A stretch of 5,288 bases of DNA from Coriobacteriaceae bacterium (lineage in GTDB: Bacteria; Actinomycetota; Coriobacteriia; Coriobacteriales; UMGS124), in contig JAHZHK010000163.1 of NCBI GenBank assembly GCA_019420325.1, positions 1-5,288 of the forward strand, given 5' to 3'. How positions within the stretch are numbered: the stretch's first letter is position 1; each line of letters opens with the position of its first letter. The notes below the pieces were generated by a model, which was not told where the DNA came from, searched no databases, and was given only the letters and a program-made list of their open reading frames with translations. Shown here piece after piece: positions 1 through 5,288 of this stretch. The translations under genes and the position numbers were made by a program.

Positions 1-48
1 CCGCCCTCTTCCGGTGCGGGCTTTGCCAGATCGTGACTTCGGGAGGCC

Positions 49-567
49 ATGCGTCTGGGTGTTGCCGTCTTGTCGTTCCATACCAACCTTGACCGATGCG
101 AGGCTGCTCGTGCGGCCATGCCTGCTCGCCTGGGTCTTGCTCCGCAGTCCGGCGGCCTGGAATCCGACCGTCCGGAGAACCTCGGCCGCCTGGGTGCCTG
201 CGTGCCGCTGCCTTCCGGCATGACGCTGCGCGAGCTTGCTTGTTCGTGCAAGGACGCATTGGGCGACGTGGCGCAGGCCTATGGTCCGCTTGATTCCACT
301 CGCACCCGTGCCGCATTCTTCACCGGCAGTCTCGGTGATTGCGGTCACTATGCGCTTGAGGCCGGCTGCGACGTCGTGGTGTGCGGTGAGTGCGGCTACC
401 ACAAGGCGCTCGAGCTTCTCACCCACGGATGCGCGGTCATCGTGCTCGGCCATGATGTGTCGGAGCTGCCGCTCGTGGGTGTTCTCAACGACGTTCTCGA
501 CTCGTTCGGTGTGCCTGAAGATGCGCGTGTGGTGCTTTGCGAGGATTCGCATTGGTCTAGCATCTGA
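49..567 (+). CDS. Nif3-like dinuclear metal-centre protein, C-terminal part (5' end missing or frame-broken)
   Basis: This is the C-terminal two thirds of a Nif3/YbgI/YqfO (DUF34) family protein. The family forms toroidal hexamers with a two-metal site; its biochemical role is still unsettled, with GTP cyclohydrolase I type 2 a common but doubtful label. Counting from the ATG at 49, the metal-ligand motif HTNLD lies at residues 11-15. The C-terminal motif GExxxH is at 113-118 (E114, H118), and GHDVSE at 134-139 supplies the ligands H135 and E139. The N-terminal HHP motif is not in the window. There is no PII-like insertion, so this is the short form. The ATG at 49 is probably not the native start: family-like residues (LREA) continue upstream in the same frame to base 37, where a TGA at 34-36 stops them, while N-terminal-like residues appear in frame 2. 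The gene is therefore either a pseudogene or hit by a base error. It sits next to the zinc-ribbon gene, a common pairing. Confidence 0.82.
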   Translation: MRLGVAVLSFHTNLDRCEAARAAMPARLGLAPQSGGLESDRPENLGRLGACVPLPSGMTLRELACSCKDALGDVAQAYGPLDSTRTRAAFFTGSLGDCGHYALEAGCDVVVCGECGYHKALELLTHGCAVIVLGHDVSELPLVGVLNDVLDSFGVPEDARVVLCEDSHWSSI

Positions 568-587
568 TACGCGTCTGGGCGTGTATC
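566..587 (+). other. Imperfect hairpin over the Nif3 stop codon
   Basis: The arms 566-574 and 579-587 can form a nine-pair stem with two G-U wobbles around the loop CTGG. No T-run follows, so this does not look like a standard intrinsic terminator. It may only be a small RNA structure at the 3' end of the Nif3 gene. Confidence 0.25.
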
Positions 588-661
588 ATGATTCGACCAT
601 TGAATGAAACGCTTTTGTAACCTTCCTTGTACACGAAATTGCAGAGAAAGAGGAATCAAGT

Positions 662-1372
662 ATGCCGGTCACGACCGATCTTCTCGAGCTCCAGCAGGTT
701 GACTTGCAGATTATGCGCGACCGTAAGGCAATTGACGAGATTCCCCAGGCAGAGCAAATCAAGGAGGTTCGCGGAAGGCTCAAGGAGCTTTCCAAAAAGA
801 CCACGAAGATTGTGGGCCTGCTCAAGGACGCCCGCATCGAGGTCGAGGACAACGACGGTCGCCGCCGCACGCTGAGCGCCCGTGTCGAGGAAGTCAAACG
901 CGACAGCGATGCTTCCGATGACTTCCGTCTCACTCAGAGCTATAAGGCCGAGCTTGACCGTCTGGCCAAGCGCCTTGAGAAGGTCGATTTCAACCAGAAG
1001 AAGGCCAAGGCCGAGCTTGAGCGTCTCGAGGGCCTCTATCGTCAGGCTGCCTCCATCAAGACCCAGCTCGAGGCCAAGGAGGCCGAGCTCGTCGAGGCTT
1101 TTAAGAAGAGCGCCAGTGCCCTGCGCGAGGACCTTACCCGTCTCGTCGCCCGCCGCGAGACCCTGCAGCAGGCCATTCCCACAGACCTTCTCGAGCGCTA
1201 CCGCGTCTCCTGCGCCCAGCACAACCTTGTGGGCATCTGCAAGCTCGAGGATCACGTGTGCACCGGCTGCCGCGTTGAGCTTCAGCAGTCTCAGTACGAG
1301 CAGCTCATCAAGGGCGACAGCCTTGCCGTGTGCCCGGTGTGCGGTCGAATGATGGTCGTGCACGGCGCATAA
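662..1372 (+). CDS. Coiled-coil C4-type zinc-ribbon protein (COG1579 / zf-RING_7 family)
   Basis: The 236-residue protein has the family layout: a short N-terminal helix beginning LLELQQVDLQI, a long highly charged coiled-coil hairpin (about residues 8-180, rich in K, E, R, L and A), and a C-terminal zinc ribbon. The ribbon has two CxxC knuckles, C200/C203 (CTGC) and C224/C227 (CPVC), which should bind one zinc ion, followed by the typical GRMM tail. It is cytoplasmic, with no signal peptide or membrane segment. The best-known relative is Helicobacter HP0958 (FlgZ), an RNA- and RpoN-binding protein linked to flagella. Nothing here points to flagella, so the role in this organism is open; binding to nucleic acid or to a partner protein is the likely mode. 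The start is the ATG at 662, with a purine-rich site AAAGAGGA at 647-654. I found no convincing promoter in the 94-base gap, so it is probably co-transcribed with the Nif3 gene. Confidence 0.93.
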   Translation: MPVTTDLLELQQVDLQIMRDRKAIDEIPQAEQIKEVRGRLKELSKKTTKIVGLLKDARIEVEDNDGRRRTLSARVEEVKRDSDASDDFRLTQSYKAELDRLAKRLEKVDFNQKKAKAELERLEGLYRQAASIKTQLEAKEAELVEAFKKSASALREDLTRLVARRETLQQAIPTDLLERYRVSCAQHNLVGICKLEDHVCTGCRVELQQSQYEQLIKGDSLAVCPVCGRMMVVHGA

Positions 1373-1416
1373 GGCCTCCTGCCTTTAGAGTGCCTGCGTA
1401 GATTCATGCTGCGAGG

Positions 1417-1446
1417 TTGACCAAAAACGCACCGAGAACGTACAAT
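1417..1446 (+). promoter_or_regulatory. Sigma-70-type promoter upstream of rny
   Basis: The -35 box TTGACC (1417-1422) and -10 box TACAAT (1441-1446) each match consensus at five of six positions and are 18 bases apart. Transcription would start near 1453, giving a leader of about 175 nt before the rny start codon. This is the best promoter match I see in the window, and it separates rny and its followers from the Nif3/zinc-ribbon unit. Confidence 0.6.
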
Positions 1447-1533
1447 CGTCTAGCATTTGTGACTTCTCTCGTTTTAGGCGAGTTTTGGATATAGAACGGT
1501 CAAAACTTCATCTAATTCCTCAGGGTGCTCACG

Positions 1534-1558
1534 ATGCCGGACGTCTAACGTGCGGCGT
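1534..1558 (+). other. Stem-loop in the rny leader
   Basis: GCCG (1536-1539) pairs with CGGC (1553-1556) and ACGT (1541-1544) with ACGT (1548-1551), with one G-G mismatch in the middle and the loop CTA (1545-1547). An A-T pair and a T-G wobble extend the base. No T-run follows, so it is not a classic terminator. The ATGCC at 1534-1538 can instead pair with GGCAT at 1568-1572, which would break this hairpin, so two exclusive folds are possible. Confidence 0.45.
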
Positions 1559-1595
1559 GTCAGTGTTGGCATGTGCTCGTCTTTCGTCCGTTTTG

Positions 1596-1601
1596 CATAA
1601 T
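1596..1601 (+). promoter_or_regulatory. Possible second -10 box before rny
   Basis: CATAAT matches the -10 consensus at five of six positions and is preceded by TG. No matching -35 box lies at the right distance; the nearest, TTGGCA at 1566-1571, is 24 bases away, which is too far. If used, it would give a leader of only about 20 nt. Confidence 0.25.
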
Positions 1602-1615
1602 AGCTAAACGAAGCC

Positions 1616-1622
1616 GGGAGGT
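1616..1622 (+). promoter_or_regulatory. Shine-Dalgarno site of rny
   Basis: GGGAGGT ends five bases before the ATG at 1628. It decides between the two in-frame ATGs at 1628 and 1637, since the second would be 14 bases away. Confidence 0.75.
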
Positions 1623-1627
1623 AGCAC

Positions 1628-3199
1628 ATGGACGTTATGTACGTTGTCGTTGCAATCGCTGCAGCGGTCATTGGTGCGGCTCTCGCCCTGCTTTTCGCCG
1701 CTAAGAGCGCAAGCGGCAAGCTCACTCAGGCAAAGTCCGAGGCCGATCAGGTACTCGACGGCGCAAAAAAGCAGGCCGAGACCATCAAGAAGGAAGCGGA
1801 AATTTCCGCCAAGGAAGAGGTCTTCCGCATTAGGCAGACCGCCGATTCCGAGATTCTCGAGAAGAAGAAGGCATCCGAGGCCGAGGCGGCCCAGCGCGCT
1901 GGCGAGATTCGCGAGCGCGAGAATCGCCTGCTTCAGCGCGAGGAGTCCCTCGACCGTCGTTCTGACTCGCTCGATAAGAAGGAGCACCAGCTCTCCAGCG
2001 AGGCTGGCCAGATTGAGAAGCGTGCCCGCGACGTCGAGGAGCTCGAGCGCAAGCACACCTCCGAGCTCGAGCGTATCAGCGGCCTCACCACCGACGAGGC
2101 TCACAAGGAACTGCTCGATCGCGTGCGTGATGATGTGACGCGTCAGAGCGCCACCATCATCCGCGAGAGCGAGCAGCGTACGCGCATCGAGTGCGAGAGC
2201 ACCGCGCGTCGCATTCTTGCCACCGCCATCCAGCGCTGCGCCTCCGACCACGTGGGTGAGGTCACGCTCACCACGGTGCACATCCCCTCTGATGACCTCA
2301 AGGGCCGCATCATCGGCCGCGAGGGTCGCAACATCCGCACTTTCGAGCAGATGACCGGCGTGAACCTCATCATCGATGACACGCCCGAGACCGTGCAGCT
2401 CTCTAGCTTCGACCCGGTCCGTCGCGAGATCGCCCGCGTCACTCTCGAGAACCTCATTGCCGACGGTCGCATTCATCCGGCGCGCATCGAGGAGCTCTTC
2501 AACAAGGCCACCGATCAGGTGAACGCCAAGGTGCTCGAGGCCGGCGAGCAGGCCTGCTTCGACCTCGAGGTCAACGACATTCACCCCGAGCTCGTGAGGA
2601 CCCTGGGTGCCTTGCGTTACCGCACTTCGTACGGCCAGAACGTCCTCAACCACTCCGTTGAGGTTGCCCGCATGTGCGAGATTATGGCCGACGAGCTCGG
2701 TCTCGATTCCTCGCCCTTCAAGCGCGCGGGTCTTCTGCACGACATTGGCAAGGCCATCGACCATCGCGTCGAGGGTCCCCACGCCGTCATCGGCGCCGAC
2801 CTTGCCCGCAAGTACGGCGAGGCTCCCACCATCGCGCACGCCATTGAGGCTCACCACAACGACGTTGACCCCTCGAGCGTGCTCGATGTGCTCGTTCAGG
2901 CTGCCGACGCTTGCTCTGCCGCCCGGCCTGGTGCCCGTCGCGAGTCTGCTGAGACCTACATCAAGCGCCTTGAGAAGCTTGAGGAGATTTCGAACTCGCA
3001 TCCCGGTGTCGAGCGCACCTATGCCATGCAGGCCGGTCGCGAGATTCGCGTTATGGTCAAGCCCGAGGAAATTTCCGACGCTGCCGCCGTCGTTCTCGCG
3101 CACGACATCGCGACCGAGATCGAGAACCAGATGGAGTACCCCGGCCAGGTAAAGGTCGTGGTCATTCGCGAAAGCAGGGCTTGCGACATTGCCAAGTAA
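1628..3199 (+). CDS. rny: Ribonuclease Y
   Basis: RNase Y is the membrane-anchored endoribonuclease that starts mRNA decay in many Gram-positive bacteria. The 523-residue protein is full length (about 520 is usual). It has an N-terminal transmembrane segment (about residues 4-25), then a long charged coiled coil (about 28-195) and a KH RNA-binding domain with the GRIIGREGRNIR motif at 226-237. The metal-dependent HD domain follows, with H342 (NHSVEVA), H371-D372 (LLHDIGKA), H385 (GPH), H409/H410 (AHHND) and D427 (AADACSAARPGARRE). The C-terminal core with QAGREIRV and YPGQVKVVVIRE is intact. The ATG at 1628 is chosen from its strong ribosome site; another ATG lies three codons later. The gene probably has its own promoter at 1417-1446 with a structured leader. 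Its last 11 bases overlap the start of the next gene, and miaB follows after that, as it does near rny in Firmicutes. Confidence 0.97.
   Translation: MDVMYVVVAIAAAVIGAALALLFAAKSASGKLTQAKSEADQVLDGAKKQAETIKKEAEISAKEEVFRIRQTADSEILEKKKASEAEAAQRAGEIRERENRLLQREESLDRRSDSLDKKEHQLSSEAGQIEKRARDVEELERKHTSELERISGLTTDEAHKELLDRVRDDVTRQSATIIRESEQRTRIECESTARRILATAIQRCASDHVGEVTLTTVHIPSDDLKGRIIGREGRNIRTFEQMTGVNLIIDDTPETVQLSSFDPVRREIARVTLENLIADGRIHPARIEELFNKATDQVNAKVLEAGEQACFDLEVNDIHPELVRTLGALRYRTSYGQNVLNHSVEVARMCEIMADELGLDSSPFKRAGLLHDIGKAIDHRVEGPHAVIGADLARKYGEAPTIAHAIEAHHNDVDPSSVLDVLVQAADACSAARPGARRESAETYIKRLEKLEEISNSHPGVERTYAMQAGREIRVMVKPEEISDAAAVVLAHDIATEIENQMEYPGQVKVVVIRESRACDIAK
3176..3179 (+). promoter_or_regulatory. 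Weak ribosome site for the TTG start of the ATP-binding gene
   Basis: AGGG inside the end of rny ends nine bases before the TTG at 3189. It is modest, and translation of this gene probably relies on ribosomes finishing rny. The other in-frame start, GTG at 3243, has no purine-rich site before it. Confidence 0.35.
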
Positions 3200-4292
3200 T
3201 GAAGCCAGCCGCTCCGACGGCCTGACCTCATTTATCGAAAACGTGTTAGGTGACGAATCCCTGCGCATCGAGGAACGTCTCGGCGCAGGGTTCGTTCGTT
3301 TAAAGGTATCTGAGGCTGAGCGTCGCCAGGCAAAACAAGACATCCAGTACGTCGAGGACGCCGTCTGCGAGATGGTGCGCAACTCTCGCGACGCCCATGC
3401 CCAGCATGTGTTTGTGGCCAGCACCCGCGACGGTGCCCGCCGCAACCTCATTGTCATCGACGATGGCGACGGCGTGCCTTCCTCCATTGCCGAGAAGGTC
3501 TTCGACCCGCGCGTCACAAGCAAGCTTGAGTCCATGCACATGGACCGCTGGGGTGTGCACGGCAGGGGCATGGCACTCTATTCCATCCGCCAAAACGCCC
3601 TTGAGAGTCGCATTGTCTGCTCCGAAAAGGGCAAAGGCTGCGTCATCAGCGTCGCCTTCGACACTACGGCCGTTCCTGAGCGCGCCGACCAGTCCACGCT
3701 GCCCACGCTTGTCGAGCAGCCCGAGGCGCCTGTCGCGCCAGATGCCACAGTCGACAAGACGCGCGGACCTCATAACATCTTGCGCACCGTTGCCGACATC
3801 GCGCTTGACTGCCCCACATCCCAACGCTTTTTTGTGGGCAGCCCTGCTGAGGTTTTGGCCACGCTTGTTGCGCAAGGGCGCAAATATGTCGCCGCTCACC
3901 CTACAGTTGAGCGTGAGGGATGTGCCTTCTGGCTTCTACCGACATTTGCAGCCACGCCTCTCGAGCTGCAGCAGGCGGCCGAGACACTGGGTATCACCGT
4001 TTCCCAGCGCAGCTGCTATCGCATTCTCAATTTCGAGGTCAATCCCCTGAACGAGATTCGTCGTTTGCTTGCTGGTGAGGGTGCGCCCCAAAAGCCCGGT
4101 CAGGTCGACCTTCTTCAAGACCGCCGCAAGCTTAAAATCTCGCGTGAGGACACCGAGGAGTTTGCCTCCCTCATGGCACGCGATTTTGAGATGCTGGCTG
4201 AGCGCTACTACCTCGACTTGGCGGGAGACGTCAGAGTACGCGTTGCGCAGGACAAGGTGGTCGTGACCTTTCCGATTTCCAAACAGCTCTAA
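3189..4292 (+). CDS. GHKL-type ATP-binding protein of unknown function
   Basis: The 367-residue protein carries the HSP90/histidine kinase/MutL ATP-binding fold in its N-terminal half. The N box is EMVRNSRDA (E61, N65, D68), the G1 box is DDGDG at 91-95 and the glycine-rich lid is GVHGRG at 122-127. The wording EMVRNSRDA is closer to MutL/HSP90 than to typical histidine kinases. No phospho-acceptor histidine domain, membrane segment or MutL/topoisomerase transducer is recognisable. Residues about 160-190 look like a flexible Pro/Ala-rich linker, and 190-367 form a second region that I cannot assign. The start is TTG at 3189, overlapping the end of rny; the family-like sequence begins about residue 11, so a GTG at 3243 (residue 19) would cut into it. 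The overlap with rny and the position before miaB suggest a link to RNA metabolism or envelope-anchored RNase Y, but this is inference only. Confidence 0.85.
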   Translation: MPSNEASRSDGLTSFIENVLGDESLRIEERLGAGFVRLKVSEAERRQAKQDIQYVEDAVCEMVRNSRDAHAQHVFVASTRDGARRNLIVIDDGDGVPSSIAEKVFDPRVTSKLESMHMDRWGVHGRGMALYSIRQNALESRIVCSEKGKGCVISVAFDTTAVPERADQSTLPTLVEQPEAPVAPDATVDKTRGPHNILRTVADIALDCPTSQRFFVGSPAEVLATLVAQGRKYVAAHPTVEREGCAFWLLPTFAATPLELQQAAETLGITVSQRSCYRILNFEVNPLNEIRRLLAGEGAPQKPGQVDLLQDRRKLKISREDTEEFASLMARDFEMLAERYYLDLAGDVRVRVAQDKVVVTFPISKQL

Positions 4293-4305
4293 CTGGCCCA
4301 TAGGC

Positions 4306-4311
4306 TACAAT
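4306..4311 (+). promoter_or_regulatory. Possible -10 box before miaB
   Basis: TACAAT matches the -10 consensus at five of six positions and shares the stretch TACAATCG with the promoter upstream of rny. No good -35 box lies 16-18 bases upstream. The rest of the 65-base gap has only a four-pair stem (GCTC 4318-4321 / GAGC 4327-4330) and no clear terminator, so read-through from the rny operon into miaB is likely. Confidence 0.3.
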
Positions 4312-4347
4312 CGACCCGCTCGTTTTGAGCCTCATCTTTTACCGTAC

Positions 4348-4352
4348 AGGAG
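4348..4352 (+). promoter_or_regulatory. Shine-Dalgarno site of miaB
   Basis: AGGAG ends five bases before the ATG at 4358. It supports that start over the later in-frame ATGs at 4388 and 4403. Confidence 0.7.
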
Positions 4353-4357
4353 CCCCC

Positions 4358-5288
4358 ATGCCCTTCTCCTCTCACCCCGAAGAAGCAATGATCGCCAACT
4401 CCATGCAGCCCTTGAGCGGCAGCACCTATCTCGTCCGTGCCTTTGGCTGCCAGATGAACTTCCATGACGCCGAGCGCGTGCGCGGCATGCTGGAGACGGC
4501 TGGCTCGCTTGAGGTCTCTGAAATCGAGGAGGCCGACATCGTCGTCTTCCTTACTTGCTGCGTGCGCGAGGCTGCCGACACGAGGTTGTACGGCCAGGTG
4601 CAGTCTATGCGCAACATTCCCCCGCGTGAGGGAAGCGAGCGTCGCATCGTGGCTGTGGGCGGCTGCATTGGCCAGCGCGACGGCGACAAGCTCTTCGACA
4701 TCCTGGGCAACGTCGACATCGTCTTTGGCACCCATACCATCCACCGTCTTCCCGACCTACTTTCGGCTGCTCTTGCCGGCGAGGGCCATTGCATCGCCAT
4801 TGCTGAGACCGACGAGGACGGCGTGTGCGCCAGTGACCTGCCTTCCAAGCGCGACGACGCCTTCCATGCCTGGGTGCCCATCACCTATGGCTGCAACAAC
4901 TTCTGCACCTACTGCATCGTGCCCTACGTGCGCGGTCGCGAGCGTAGCCGTGTCTTCGAGGATATTCTCGAGGAGGTGCATCGCCTGGTAGGGGAGGGTG
5001 TCAAGGAGATCACCCTGCTCGGTCAGAACGTGAACTCCTATGGTCGCGACCTGTACGGCGCCCCTCGTTTCGCCGAGCTTCTGCGCGAGGTGGGCAACAG
5101 CGGCATCGAGCGCCTGCGTTTTGCCACGAGCCATCCTAAGGACCTTTCCGACGAGACCATTGCTGCTATGGCCGAGGTCAAGTCTGTGATGCCCGCGCTC
5201 CATCTTCCCGCGCAGTCCGGCTCTTCCCGTATCCTCAAGATGATGAATCGTACCTACGATCGCGAAACGTACTTGCAGCTCGTTGACA
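4358..5288 (+). CDS. miaB: tRNA-2-methylthio-N6-dimethylallyladenosine synthase MiaB (3' end beyond window)
   Basis: MiaB is a radical SAM enzyme that adds a methylthio group to i6A at position 37 of tRNAs reading UNN codons. It uses two iron-sulfur clusters. The first 310 residues are present without a stop; family members are about 440-450 long, so the rest of the radical SAM domain and the TRAM domain lie outside. The N-terminal MTTase domain has its three cluster cysteines at C31 (GCQMN), C67 (TCCVRE) and C103 (GGCIGQ). The radical SAM cluster is CxxxCxxC at C179, C183 and C186 within YGCNNFCTYCIVPYVRGRER. RFATSHP, LHLPAQSGS and MMNRTY favour MiaB over its relatives MtaB and RimO. One small oddity: the usual NTC before the second cysteine reads LTC, followed by an extra cysteine (C68) and EAAD in place of the common ENAE. 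The ATG at 4358 has a good ribosome site; about 20 residues precede the conserved domain. Confidence 0.95.
   Translation, partial: MPFSSHPEEAMIANSMQPLSGSTYLVRAFGCQMNFHDAERVRGMLETAGSLEVSEIEEADIVVFLTCCVREAADTRLYGQVQSMRNIPPREGSERRIVAVGGCIGQRDGDKLFDILGNVDIVFGTHTIHRLPDLLSAALAGEGHCIAIAETDEDGVCASDLPSKRDDAFHAWVPITYGCNNFCTYCIVPYVRGRERSRVFEDILEEVHRLVGEGVKEITLLGQNVNSYGRDLYGAPRFAELLREVGNSGIERLRFATSHPKDLSDETIAAMAEVKSVMPALHLPAQSGSSRILKMMNRTYDRETYLQLVD

Larger units (their letters stand above)
1373..1627 (+). other. Intergenic region and rny leader
   Basis: This 255-base gap is less GC-rich than the genes around it. It starts with a very short stem (AAGGC 1371-1375 / GCCTT 1381-1385) that lacks a real T-run. 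It then holds a good promoter (1417-1446) and a weak stem followed by TTTT (CTCG 1468-1471 / CGAG 1479-1482, T-run 1483-1486). Further on are a solid hairpin (1534-1558), a possible second -10 box (1596-1601) and the rny ribosome site. I found no convincing protein-coding frame and no RNase P RNA or tRNA in it. The weak stem lies about 15 bases after the predicted transcription start, so it could be an early attenuator or nothing at all. Confidence 0.6.

Noticed and set aside
582..633. Promoter elements in the gap before the zinc-ribbon gene (TATCAT at 584-589, TTGAAT at 600-605)
   Set aside because: Neither box has a partner at 16-18 bases, so no promoter can be supported.
656..1363. A 235-codon open frame on the - strand opposite the zinc-ribbon gene
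   Set aside because: It is a mirror of the coiled-coil gene, rich in Leu and Ala with no domain pattern. The + strand frame has clear zinc-ribbon motifs and a ribosome site.
1371..1386. Possible terminator after the zinc-ribbon gene
   Set aside because: The stem is only five pairs and is followed by TAGAG rather than a T-run.
1468..1486. Possible terminator (CTCG/CGAG stem followed by TTTT)
   Set aside because: It has four Watson-Crick pairs plus two possible T-G pairs and a short T-run, and it lies just after the predicted rny transcription start. It is too weak to call.
1373..1627. RNase P RNA or another structural RNA gene in the long intergenic region
   Set aside because: The gap is too short for RNase P RNA and lacks its conserved core sequence. 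Only a promoter and a simple hairpin are visible.
1604..3571. A 655-codon open frame on the - strand opposite rny and part of the ATP-binding gene
   Set aside because: Long antisense frames are expected opposite GC-rich genes with biased third positions. Its translation is low-complexity (Leu/Gly/Ala/Val/Asp-rich), shows no recognisable domain, and opposes the intact RNase Y.

Overview
The window is a GC-rich stretch with every gene on the + strand: (1) the C-terminal part of a Nif3-like dinuclear metal-centre protein, (2) a coiled-coil C4 zinc-ribbon protein of the COG1579 type, (3) a complete RNase Y gene (rny), (4) a GHKL-type ATP-binding protein of unknown function, and (5) the first 310 codons of miaB, which runs off the right edge. 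The GC-rich third positions, the Nif3/zinc-ribbon pair and the order rny - ATP-binding protein - miaB suggest an actinobacterium, most likely of the Coriobacteriia (Collinsella/Olsenella-like). That placement is inferred from gene content and general knowledge, not from a database match.

Layout. Bases 1-567 hold the Nif3 remnant. Its reading frame is interrupted near bases 34-40, so its N-terminal half is either broken or affected by a sequence error at the window edge. A 94-base gap with a weak hairpin leads to the zinc-ribbon gene (662-1372). The 255-base gap 1373-1627 is the longest non-coding stretch. It carries the best promoter in the window (TTGACC - 18 bases - TACAAT, 1417-1446), a leader of about 175 nt with a clear hairpin (1534-1558), a second possible -10 box, and a strong Shine-Dalgarno directly before rny. 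RNase Y (1628-3199) overlaps the ATP-binding gene (TTG start at 3189) by 11 bases, so the two are translationally coupled. A 65-base gap follows, then miaB with its own AGGAG ribosome site.

How the genes fit together. RNase Y is a membrane-anchored endoribonuclease that starts mRNA decay, and MiaB adds the 2-methylthio group to i6A37 of tRNAs. The two are also neighbours in Firmicutes, so this is a conserved RNA-metabolism neighbourhood. The ATP-binding protein between them has a complete N-box/G1/G2 GHKL nucleotide site but no kinase, transducer or topoisomerase part that I recognise. It is the least understood gene here. The window is mostly conserved housekeeping DNA: I see no mobile element, CRISPR array, tRNA or rRNA. 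The points most worth a second look are the orphan GHKL ATPase, the structured rny leader and the frame break in the Nif3 gene.
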